Of a DNA stretch of 64,000 nucleotides, positions 25,420-33,317 are shown one piece after another (within the stretch, counting starts at the first letter, position 1; each line of letters begins with the position of its first letter). Origin of the DNA: Deinococcus hopiensis KR-140 (GTDB lineage Bacteria > Deinococcota > Deinococci > Deinococcales > Deinococcaceae); the NCBI RefSeq assembly GCF_900176165.1, contig NZ_FWWU01000006.1, positions 1-64,000 on the forward strand, in the 5' to 3' direction. The notes beneath the pieces are model-generated. The model searched no databases and was not told the DNA's origin. It saw only the letters and a program-made list of their open reading frames with translations. The translations under genes and the position numbers were made by a program.

Positions 25420-26529
25420 TTACTTGGCGGGGACCTTGATGGTCCCGCCGATCACGAGTTTCTCGACCGTTTCCAGGTTCTTCTTCATCGCTTCGGGAAT
25501 CAGGGCCTGGTTGTACTTGTCCACCGCGAGGTCAATGCCGCCGTTGCTGAGCCCGAAGGAGCGGTCGCCCGCACGCCAGGGCCGCCCCTCGGCGACTTCC
25601 TTCACGATGGAGTACACCGCGTTGTCCACGCGCTTCAAGACCGAGGTCAGGCCGTGGTTGAGCGTCGCCGGATTCTTGTCGAAGTCCCCCAGTCCGTTCT
25701 GGTTCGTGTCGACCCCGATGAAGAAGGTGGGGCGCGCGTCGCCAGCGCAAGCCTTCTGATCTCCCGCACTCCTGGGTACGCTGGCGAAGTTGTTGGACGT
25801 GAACCGCACGCCTTCTGGAAGGCCGCTCGCCCTCAGGCATGGCTGCGCCTTGACCTGCTCGATTAGCCCGTACCCGCTGGCACCCGCCGCCGCGTAGATG
25901 ATGTCCACCCCGCTCTTCATCATGCCGGCCGCAATCAGCTGGGCTTTTTTCGGATTGTTGAAGCCCTGCGTGTCGTTGTCGACGTAGCTGACCGTCACCT
26001 TGCAGGCGGGGCAGGCGAACTTCACGCCCGCCTGAAACCCGGCTTTGAAGCGGTTGATGACCGGAATGTCCAGTCCTCCGATGAAGCCGATGCGGCCCGT
26101 CGCACTCTGTTTGCCCGCCAGCCAACCCGCCAGGAAGCTGCCCTCGTGCTCGCGGAAGCGCAGGCCCACCGTGTTCTCCCCTTTGGGCAGATCGTCCACC
26201 GTCACGAAGTGGGCGTCCGGGTTGCTGGCGGCCGTGCCAGTGATGGCCCCATTGTTGGCAAAACCAACGCCGACGACCAGGTTCGCGCCTTTCTTGGCGA
26301 GGCCGTCAATCCCTTTGCCCACCTCTTCGAGCGTTTTCGGCTCGTAGGTCTGAATGCTGCCGCCCACTTCAGCGATCGCGCGTTTGGCCCCTTCGAACGC
26401 GCCCTGGTTGAAGCCCTGATCGTTCCGGCCTCCGAGGTCGAAGGCCAGACCCACTGTGAACGACGCGGCGTGGGCGGAGCCCAGAAGCAGCGAAATGAGG
26501 ACAAGCCTTGAAGCGTTCTTCTTGAGCAT
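25420..26529 (-). CDS. BMP-family ABC transporter substrate-binding protein
   Basis: 369 aa. Signal peptide MLKKNASRLVLISLLLGSAH with cleavage near HAA. The body is a periplasmic-binding fold of the BMP (basic membrane protein / PnrA nucleoside-binding) family: FDLGGRNDQGFNQGAFEGAK, GVGFANNGAITGTA, IGFIGGLDIPVINRFKAGFQ, VDIIYAAAGASGYGLIEQ. Expected to deliver nucleosides or similar ligands to an ABC permease. No permease or ATPase gene lies next to it here. AAAGGACC precedes ATG 26529. The TAA stop is the complement of the IS5 target TTA, so the protein is intact though the IS sits immediately downstream. Confidence 0.9.
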   Translation of the reverse strand: MLKKNASRLVLISLLLGSAHAASFTVGLAFDLGGRNDQGFNQGAFEGAKRAIAEVGGSIQTYEPKTLEEVGKGIDGLAKKGANLVVGVGFANNGAITGTAASNPDAHFVTVDDLPKGENTVGLRFREHEGSFLAGWLAGKQSATGRIGFIGGLDIPVINRFKAGFQAGVKFACPACKVTVSYVDNDTQGFNNPKKAQLIAAGMMKSGVDIIYAAAGASGYGLIEQVKAQPCLRASGLPEGVRFTSNNFASVPRSAGDQKACAGDARPTFFIGVDTNQNGLGDFDKNPATLNHGLTSVLKRVDNAVYSIVKEVAEGRPWRAGDRSFGLSNGGIDLAVDKYNQALIPEAMKKNLETVEKLVIGGTIKVPAK

Positions 26530-27000
26530 GGTGTCAGGTCCTTTGTTCAGATTCCCGGCTGGGAGCAAGAGGGCGTTTACCCGTGTAGGCATCGTCACGC
26601 GCGGCGGCCAGAGGCCTTCAGAAGGCACCTTTTGTAAAAGCGGCCTGATCAATGTCGACCGGTGCGGTCGTCGTCTGGCCCGCCACGTGGCAGCCGAAGG
26701 CCGGCAAGGAGCACGCAGGAGTGGGATAGAGTGCCTGAAAAAGGGCCTGGAGTCGGCGTAGAGGAAAAGTGGGATGGCTATGGACCCAGGCACGCTGGAG
26801 AAGTGCCCCCGCCTCCCGCTCTAAGTCACGGGATAGAAGCCTGTTGGAATAATAGTGCGAAATGCGCACAAATTTGTCACCACGTTGCGTTCCCACGGAG
26901 AAAATAGCCAGAAGAAGAGCCCATCCTGGTATTTTGACCGGAATATTTTCAATGCCTACCGCGATGGCCGTGCTCGTGGTGGGCAGCCACCGCACCCGCC
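26530..27000. other. upstream region of the BMP gene, partly AT-rich
   Basis: Presumably holds the BMP promoter. 26830-26970 is AT-richer than average. No gene recognised. Confidence 0.4.
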
Positions 27001-27128
27001 TGATACTCCGGTGACGGCCAAGAACGTGATGGATGGAGGCCTTGTTTCCAGGGTCAGCGCGAAACGGAAAGCGTGGGAACCCACTGTGTTCTTCGCCAGC
27101 ACTGTTGAACTCAACGGCGTACCGATCA
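27001..27128. repeat. repeat family C, copy 2
   Basis: Ends TGATACTCCGGTGAC and CAACGGCGTACCGATCA are imperfect inverted repeats. The interior matches 12902-13036 (GATGGATGG, GGGTCAGCGCG, ACGGAAAGCG, CCACTGTGT). Confidence 0.7.
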
Positions 27129-27223
27129 CGGGAGATCCCCCGCCTTACAAGGTCGCCCCAGCGCCCTGAAGGAGAGCGTCGGCGGCTAAGCAGGAGGGCA
27201 AGGCGAGGGGGAGGCCCAAGACG

Positions 27224-27279
27224 CTATACCCTGGACCTCTCCTCGGCTTGTGCCTCCACGTCCAGCTTGCGACGTCTAG
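27224..27279 (-). pseudogene. detached 3' end of the DUF3592 gene
   Basis: Read on the minus strand after the IS630 target TA, this encodes RRRKLDVEAQAEERSRV and a TAG at 27224-27226. Joining it to 28267 with one TA restores an in-frame C-terminus for the gene at 28239-29135. Confidence 0.75.
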
Positions 27280-28264
27280 AGCATTTGTCATAAAGACGCC
27301 GAAGGGTAGGCATGCCGGAACCAGGCAGTAATGTCCTGCGCGCGAACCGCCTGCAAAGCAGTTCCAAGAGTAGAGATGAGACCGTCGATGTTTCGACAAG
27401 CCTTTGCTCTTACGACGGCTTTGATCTTGGAGAACCTCAGTTCAATGGGACCCAAGTCGGGACTATAGGGCGGAAGGAACAAGAGCTGACACCCCTGTGC
27501 CTCAATAATCACGCGAACAGAGGCTCGATGATGAGAGGACAGATTGTCCATGACAACGACCTGTCCTGGCTGTAAGGCAGGACAGAGCAGGTGGCGGACG
27601 TACCATTCGAACGCTGAACCATTGACCGCCCCAGTCAGGACGAACGGGACCATGGGTCCCGTAAGTTGTCGGGCGCAAATCAACGTCTGATTGCGTCCGT
27701 GATCCCTGGGAACATGGCCCTGAGCGCGCTCAGAACGGTGAGCACGGGCGTACCCACGTGTCATTGCTGTATGAAAACCACGCTCGTCCAGGAAGACCAA
27801 TTGTTCCGGATGCGTGAGATAGGGAGCCAGATCATTTAGAAACTGCCGTCTGTGCTCTTCACTTCGTTCGCTCGCGACCAGCGTTTTTTTTATGGGTGAT
27901 GTGGTGCTTGCGAAACACCCGGTCCACTGTTTTAAAACTGACCTTTAATCCTGTCGCTTCTTCGAGCATGCGAGCATGCTCGACCAAGGTCGCGTCCCGA
28001 TGCGTTTCGAGTTGCTTCAACAGTTGCTGTTCGTGGAGGAGGGTGACACGTGGAGGACGTCCAGAAGACCGACCCACTTCGTGGAGTGTTCCCAAGCGCT
28101 GCTTTTCCAGATATGTATCAACGGTTTCGACGCGCATTCGGTACAACCGGGCGACTTCTTGCCGGCTCTGTCCGCCTTCTACCGCCGCCACCACTCGTTC
28201 TCGCAAATCCAGACTGTATCCTCGACCCCCGACTGGCTTCATTCCTTTATTATGACAAATGCTC
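27280..28264 (-). mobile_element. IS630-family insertion sequence, 985 bp
   Basis: Inverted repeats GAGCATTTGTCATAA at 27280 and its complement ending at 28264; TA duplicated at 27278-27279 and 28265-28266 as IS630/Tc1 elements require. The insertion splits the 3' end of the DUF3592 gene. Confidence 0.93.
27288..28242 (-). CDS. IS630-family transposase, split by an A8 run
   Basis: The first part (start 28242) has the HTH_Tnp_1-like N-terminus GYSLDLRERVVAAVEGGQSR and RPPRVTLLHEQQLLKQLETH. The second part has the DDE catalytic domain: FLDERGF, VVMDNLSSHHRASVRVI, LPPYSPDLGPIELRFSKIK. They meet at eight A (27884-27891 as T on the plus strand). The related copy at 29234 has seven A at the same place, which keeps one frame. 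This copy therefore needs transcript slippage or a +1 shift, or has lost function by a one-base insertion. Confidence 0.88.
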
Positions 28265-29135
28265 TAAAGGGGAGAAAGAATTTGACCAGCGCCCAGGGGG
28301 CCACCACATCTTTTAGGGAGAACCCGGCGACGAGTAAGAGGAGGGACGCTGCAAACCATAGCGTCAATACCCCGCGACTCAGCGCCCAGGCGGCGGCCTT
28401 CGGCCAGTGTACGCCCCGGTACACCACCGCAAGCTGGGGTTGACTGGGATTGATATACACCTGCTGTACTGGGTGGGAAATCCAGTTTTTCACGTCTGCT
28501 CCACAGTCCTTTTGATAGACCCCCAGGGTCCATCCGGCACCGTAGGGAGAAGCGGTGCCCGAACGTGTTTTGGGATGGAGCGTGGGACCGCGAGCGTTGC
28601 TTCCGCCACTTGCCGCGAGGTGATTGTGTCCCCGATAACGGTATGTCAGTGCAAGGGCCGAAGAGTCACCGGTATTCGAACGCCCACACGAACTTCCAGC
28701 CGCTTTGATAACCCGTGCCTGGATGGGGATCCAATTCCTCGTCCTCAGATCAGCAGGAAGACCAAGGATCCAAACCAGGAGGGAAATAGCACCAGCCACA
28801 ACAGAGACCAGACCCAACACACCTGACACAACGCCAACCAGAACCTGTACAGGCCCAGCTCCGTGCTGATCTTCGGGACGAATTGTTGGATCATGAGATT
28901 CAGGGGTGATGCCCCCGCTTTCGTCACGCACTTCAAGTGGGGGTGTGGACGGTTCAGGCGGAGCAAGGAGGAGGCGGTCTCCTGAAGCCAGCAGGCCCAC
29001 GCAGGTGAGCGAAGCGCAGAACACGCTGAGCCAGACCATGCTGTGGCCCAGGCTCCAGGCTGCCCCCATCGCTCCAACTCCAGTCACTCCGCCCCACACC
29101 AGGCCCCGCTTCCAGCGCATGCCTGGAGTCTGCAT
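28239..29135 (-). pseudogene. DUF3592 membrane protein, 3' end displaced by IS630
   Basis: Two hydrophobic helices near the start (GLVWGGVTGVGAMGAAW, MVWLSVFCASLTCVGLL), a third about residue 105 (LLVWILGLPADLR region), then an extracytoplasmic DUF3592 part (WIPIQARVIKAAGSSCGRS, ALTYRYRG, VYINPSQPQLAVVY) and a last helix (GVLTLWFAASLLLLVAGFSL). The final residues RAFVIIKE come from the IS630 end. The original tail survives at 27224. Membrane fusion of the protein is still possible with the substituted tail. MQTP (29135) or MRWK (29120) may be the start. Confidence 0.75.
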
Positions 29136-29233
29136 CCTCGGAACGGGGTCTACAAGCCCTCTGAGGAGCCAGCCACTTTCGTCACAAACCGGTAGCTCTA
29201 TCCGGATGAAATACTGCCTTTTCCTCTGACCTG

Positions 29234-29606
29234 GAGCGTTTGTCATAATAAGGGCCTGAAACCAGTCGGGAGCGAGGGTACAGCCTGGATCTGCGGGAAC
29301 GCGTGGCGGCATGACGCGTAAAAAAACGCTGGTCGCGTGCGAACGAAGTGAAGAGAGGCGACGGCGGTTTCTCAATGACCTGGCTCCGCAGCTTACGCAT
29401 CCGGAACAACTGGTCTTCTCGGACGAAAGTGGCCTAAACACGGCCACGACACGCGAATACGCGCGTGCTCCCAGCGTAACCAGACACTGATCTGTGCCCT
29501 ACAGCTCACGGGACCGGTGGTCCCGTTCGTCTCGGCTCGGGCTGTCAACGGTTCACCGTACGAGGGGTACATCTGCCACTTGCGCTGTCCTGCCTTATAA
29601 CCGGGC
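29234..29606 (+). mobile_element. internally deleted IS630 relic
   Basis: Starts GAGCGTTTGTCATAATAAGG, followed by CTGAAACCAGTCGGGAGC (former transposase start) and GGGAACGCGT. It then jumps to GTAAAAAAACGCTGGTCGCG, corresponding to the frameshift region of the full copy, and runs on to about the TGCCTTATAACCGG region. The right end is missing. Orientation is opposite to the full IS630, so the 5' ends of both face the DUF3592 gene between them. Confidence 0.8.
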
Positions 29607-29899
29607 CGGACCGTTGCCACGGACCTGGGGTGGCGCAGAGTCCTGCGGCGCCCGCAGTCACCTGGACCCTGAGTGGGGTTGCCCGCGCTTCAACGGTCTC
29701 GGCAATCGCCCGGGAGCGGCTGCTCGGCCTGTTTGCACGGGGGGCGAACTTCACAGGGCCTACCCCCTACCCGGCCAAAGGGAGACCCACCAGCGGGCGG
29801 GGCGCTGGCGAGAAAGAAGCGTTATTCACGCTGCGGAAAGGGGACGCTCCCCACCCCACAGGCCCATTCCGGGAATAGGGCGGTCGTGGAGGGCCAAGG
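29607..29899. other. intergenic stretch
   Basis: High-GC, between the IS630 relic and a gene fragment. No gene recognised. Confidence 0.35.
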
Positions 29900-30096
29900 G
29901 GAAACCCCATTCGTCGCTACACCCCCAGTTCGTTCAGGATGAAGCGCCGGAGACGAAGTACGTGGAAGTCTGGGAGGACGTGATTGGGCGCGTCTACCCC
30001 TTGGACTGCCCCGTGCAGGAGGGCGCGCGCCCTGGCGGGTTCACCATTGGGCTTAACGCGCCGCTCCTGACGTCCCTGCTCCCGCCGGGAATCTGA
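29900..30096 (+). pseudogene. C-terminal fragment of unknown protein
   Basis: Frame reads FVQDEAPETKYVEVWEDVIG, RVYPLDCPVQEGARPGG, FTIGLNAPLLTSLLPPGI then TGA. Good protein character but no start; the 5' side merges into IS630 debris. Family not recognised. Confidence 0.4.
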
Positions 30097-30479
30097 AACC
30101 TCCCATAAGGCTGGGGCCTGAGCGGGGGAAGGGCCAGCGAGGTCAGGCGGCGCGAGTCATGTCCAGCAAGCAGGTCAAGGCGTACCGGATCCCGAAGGCT
30201 TCTGTGACCTGCGCGCGGTGAGGCGAGGGCGGCCGAAAGGTGCTCGATCAGAGACAGGGCGATGGGAAGAAGTAGTCGTCTCGCGAAATCTCCGGAAAAG
30301 CGAGGCGTGGATCAACTCGGAAACGCGCGAACTCCAACGGGCTTCCCCAGAAGAAGGAGGCGAAAAGATTATGAGCAATAAAAATGAATTATAGTCTGAT
30401 GAGGCCACATAAAACTGTTAACGTTTCAAAGGCAAGAGTTACATAATTCTTCTGTATTCGACGGTATTCTTTCTTCCTT

Positions 30480-30857
30480 GTGAAACGCCTCATTGCCCTT
30501 GTGTCTGCCCTCCTGGCAACGAATAGCCAGAGTGTGACCTTCTCCCTGAACAGGGTCAGTTACTACAACGCTATTCGAAGTCAAACAGACAGTACGCCTC
30601 ACATTTCCGCCTGTGGGCCAACAAAGAAGGGGCAGCTGGCCCTCAGCCGTGATCTGCTGCGCCAGGTTGGATGCGGGGCGCGTGTCCGCTTGACCGTTCA
30701 TGGAAGAAGTACAGTTTATGTCGTGAACGACACGATGCACCAACGGTACAAGAAAACCGCTGACGTTTTAGTGGGAAAACTAAGTACCGCCCGGAAGCTG
30801 GGCGTAACCAGAGGAGTATTGACTATACTTAATAAAGGGCGTCCATATCAAGGATAG
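30480..30857 (+). CDS. secreted 3D-domain/DPBB-like protein (125 aa)
   Basis: Signal peptide MKRLIALVSALLATNSQS (GTG 30480). The mature part resembles the 3D/RlpA double-psi beta-barrel: CGPTKKGQLALSRDLLRQVG, GARVRLTVHGRSTVYVVND, then TADVLVGKLSTARKLGV with the Asp and the final strand GVLTIL. Such domains act on peptidoglycan as lytic transglycosylase-like or accessory folds. The gene is AT-richer than most of the window, suggesting transfer. No clear SD. Confidence 0.6.
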   Translation: MKRLIALVSALLATNSQSVTFSLNRVSYYNAIRSQTDSTPHISACGPTKKGQLALSRDLLRQVGCGARVRLTVHGRSTVYVVNDTMHQRYKKTADVLVGKLSTARKLGVTRGVLTILNKGRPYQG

Positions 30858-31029
30858 ATGGCCACTCCAGTCGGTTCGGAGTGACCATAGGGGAAGGCGG
30901 GTCATGTATATGAGCTCCATTGCTGCCCGGCACGAATTCTGACTTGACATTGAGTTGTAACAATTTGCGAAATATTTCTCTCGGCCAATCACCTTTGAAT
31001 ACCCTTCCCCATAAGAAATTTCCGGCCAT
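30829..31029 (-). CDS. hypothetical protein (66 aa), possibly 5'-truncated
   Basis: MAGNFLWGRVFKGDWPREIF then RKLLQLNVKSEFVPGSNG and HIHDPPSPMVTPNRLEW: good composition, AT-rich codons like its convergent neighbour, overlapping it by 29 bp. It begins right at the edge of repeat A copy 4, so the true N-terminus may be lost. Confidence 0.4.
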   Translation of the reverse strand: MAGNFLWGRVFKGDWPREIFRKLLQLNVKSEFVPGSNGAHIHDPPSPMVTPNRLEWPSILDMDALY

Positions 31030-31032
31030 AAG

Positions 31033-31139
31033 GGCAATCCATTGTCCAAATCACGCTGTGAGTGGAAGGGCAGCCCTCACGGTTCCATTCTCCCTAATGC
31101 GCATTCAAGTTTGCCCGCTGGGCTCCGTAAAAATGAATT
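31033..31139 (-). repeat. repeat family A, copy 4, left part
   Basis: Minus-strand copy: complement of GAATGCGCATTAGGGAGAAT and CCGTGAGGGCTGCCCTTCCA matches other A copies. Interrupted at 31139 by IS982; the rest resumes at 32003. Confidence 0.75.
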
Positions 31140-32002
31140 ACCGCGAATAGGGGTTGACAGGGTGGCGATCAGCCACTGAGGTCAATGAATTTCAGGTTGT
31201 GCGCCAGGACGCCCAGCGCGACCTTCAATCGCAGACTGAGGTAGGTCTTGTCCCCAGCGCAGCCCTGCACCCACAAGGACGGAGAAGGCAGATTCGATGC
31301 ACTTCCTCGCGGCCCCATATTCTTCCTTCCAGCGCGGATCAACCTGCTTGGCGTTCACTTTGGGAGGCGTCAGGCATGTTCCTGACGGGTACCCCTTATC
31401 CCCAATCTGTTTTGGTGCGCCGTAGGCGACCCAATCCAGGTTCATGTGGCACAGCACGGTGAAATCATGTTCATTCGCGGGATAAATGTCGTATTTCACG
31501 ATCTTGCCATTGAGAGCGCTCCAGGCATGCAATTTGAAGCCATACACGGGTCCAGCGGTGCTGAATCCGTGACGAGCCCCACGAAATTTGCACCGAGGTG
31601 CGCGTTTGAACGTCGAGACGGGCAGGGGCTCGGAATCGACCACCACGAAGTCCAGACCCTGGACTTCGGTTGCGAGCCGCTCAACGACTGGGGTCAGTCG
31701 AGCCAGTCGAATGCGGGCCTGGGCTTCGGATGGAAAGTGCGGGAAGTGGTTGAGCTTGAGAAACCGCCACCACCGGCTGAAGTACGGCACCTTATGGAGC
31801 TTTTGAAGCAGAGCGACCGCGAGCAGTTGAGCGTCTGACATTTTCTCGTGTGGGTGAAGCAATTTCGCTGGGATGTGTGACGCGATCCAGTGGGTGAGGC
31901 GCGTCACTGCGGCTTGAAGCGGTAGGAAAGTCAGATCGAGAGGGCTCATGAGCCCTCTCCCTAGCGCCCTTCGGGCCGCCCTTGTCAACCCCTATTCGCG
32001 GT
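31140..32002 (-). mobile_element. IS982-family insertion sequence, 863 bp
   Basis: Inverted repeats ACCGCGAATAGGGGTTGAC at 31140 and its complement ending 32002. Five-base duplication GAATT at 31135-31139 and 32003-32007. Inserted into repeat family A copy 4. Confidence 0.9.
31169..31949 (-). pseudogene. IS982-family transposase, one frame break
   Basis: ATG 31949 starts MSPLDLTFLPLQAAVTRLTH. DDE landmarks: FVVVDSEPLPVSTFKRA, GFKLHAWSALNGKIVKYDIY, IGDKGYPSGT, ARKCIESAFSVLVGAGLRWG. The expected tail LSLRLKVALGVLAHNLKFID appears in another frame from about 31255, ending 31169. A one-base slip near GGGGACAAGACC is enough. The final Glu is upstream of the break, so partial activity cannot be excluded. 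Confidence 0.85.
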
Positions 32003-32027
32003 GAATTCCTCTTTTTGACAAATTCTC
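32003..32027 (-). repeat. repeat family A, copy 4, right end
   Basis: CCTCTTTTTGACAAATTCTC followed by TA: the complement of the family's GAGCATGTGTCAAAAAGAGG start, separated from the rest of the copy by IS982. Confidence 0.7.
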
Positions 32028-32679
32028 TAAAACCACCAACCGGGTGGACTTCCCTTGCTCGCAGGTATGGAAGCGCCAACGCAGCCGAAGTGGTCAGCGA
32101 GAAATTCGGCAGCCAGGCGCTGATCGGGCCGTCTTGCCCTTTGCCGGGTTTGGTCTGAACGCGGACATGGTCCTGGCCGTGCCCCTTGGGTTGAGCACCC
32201 GAACGGCCAGGCGAACGCGTTCAGTGGCCCCTTCCCGGTAGAGCGGCACCCGCAGCACCGAAGCCTCTTCCGCGGAGCACCGCGGCTGCCGGGCGGCGGT
32301 CCTTGTTCTTGACCATGACCCAAGCCGTGATCGTGCGTACACCCACCGGGTACGCCGCCTGCCCGCTGCTGACCGTAGGGCAGTCCCCTGTGCGGGTGTC
32401 TCCGCGGAACGCGTGCCCTTCCGGCGCTCCGGCGCTCAGGGTGTCTGCCCAGGGGGCGGAGTCTGGGCCGTTCGTTTGGGCCGTTCGGGTGGGCTCCTGG
32501 GAAAGGGCGCGGTTCAGGAGACCGCGCAAGCGCAGGGCAGACGGTTGACCGACGTCGGTGACCTCACCTCTGGCTCCTCACCGCCCCCTCGTTTGACTTC
32601 CTGCGGCTTGTCTCGGAGGCGCGCGGCCACCGCGCCCCTGCTCTCACTCGTCTCATTGCGAAATTTATATCTTCATTCT
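32028..32679. other. gene-poor stretch with weak fragments
   Basis: A minus-strand frame near 32260-32420 (GDCPTVSSGQAAYPVGVRTI, AWVMVKNKDRRPAA) has some protein character but no start and no recognised family. Otherwise nothing convincing. Confidence 0.3.
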
Positions 32680-32698
32680 GTTTCTGGCGATCAGAAAC
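32680..32698. promoter_or_regulatory. operator-like palindrome upstream of the 53-aa gene
   Basis: GTTTCTG-GCGAT-CAGAAAC: seven-base perfect arms, 47 bp before ATG 32746, in a locally AT-rich stretch with TTATAT at about 32665. Confidence 0.4.
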
Positions 32699-32745
32699 GG
32701 ATCAGACTCGGAACGTGACGTTCAATGGTTGCAAGGAGCTGACAG

Positions 32746-32907
32746 ATGACGACCACCCACCGTGCTCCCAGTCAGATGACAGAACAGGAATGGCAGGCCT
32801 TTGTGGCCGAGGCCCGCCAGAGGCTCGCCGAGTGGCAACGGAGACGCCGGGGACAGCTTGAACTCCACCCAGCGCTCACCGCCCCGTCCGCGAAGGCCTG
32901 CGCCTAA
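32746..32907 (+). CDS. small hypothetical protein (53 aa)
   Basis: AAGGAG lies seven bases before ATG 32746. The product starts MTTTHRAPSQMTEQEWQAFV, then AEARQRLAEWQRRRRGQLEL, basic and helical, ending SAKACA. A palindrome stands upstream. Function unknown. Confidence 0.65.
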   Translation: MTTTHRAPSQMTEQEWQAFVAEARQRLAEWQRRRRGQLELHPALTAPSAKACA

Positions 32908-33138
32908 AAGTCCGGTTTCACGGCCCAGGCCCCCAAGCACGGCTGCACCTTCATTTGGCTGCAAACCGCGTGTTGGCGGTCGGAAAACAACGTAACTCCT
33001 GGGTGCTTGGCGTGGCGACGCTCCCAACGGTGGGTTCGCGGCGACGAGCGGCCCGAGGGACAGGCCTCTGCGAGCGCAGGGGGCGTCCTGGCCCGTTACC
33101 TCAAGGGGCGAAAGCGCGCTCGTCCCACGTTATAGGGA

Positions 33139-33207
33139 TGCGGGTTCGTCCGTGATGAAATCACGGACGAACCCGCGCGGGCGTGCAACGCTGCGCAGCA
33201 GAGCGGC
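33139..33207 (-). repeat. repeat family B, end fragment with 17-bp hairpin
   Basis: 33140-33156 and 33160-33176 are perfectly complementary with a GAA loop. The following GGGCGTGCAACGCTGCGCAG matches the inverse of other B copies, showing that this hairpin is the family's terminal structure. Confidence 0.65.
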
Positions 33208-33317
33208 TGATCCCCAAACGGTTTCCGCGCGTGTGGTGAGCGGCCAGGACGGTCCTCTCGGTGATGGCGTCTCCCGCCGCTACGCGGCTGCCGGGCCAGG
33301 CAGGGCCGCTCCACCCT

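Noticed and set aside
27280..28264. Reading the IS630 A8 run as a definite programmed frameshift
   Set aside because: The sister copy has A7, so a one-base mutation explains the split equally well.
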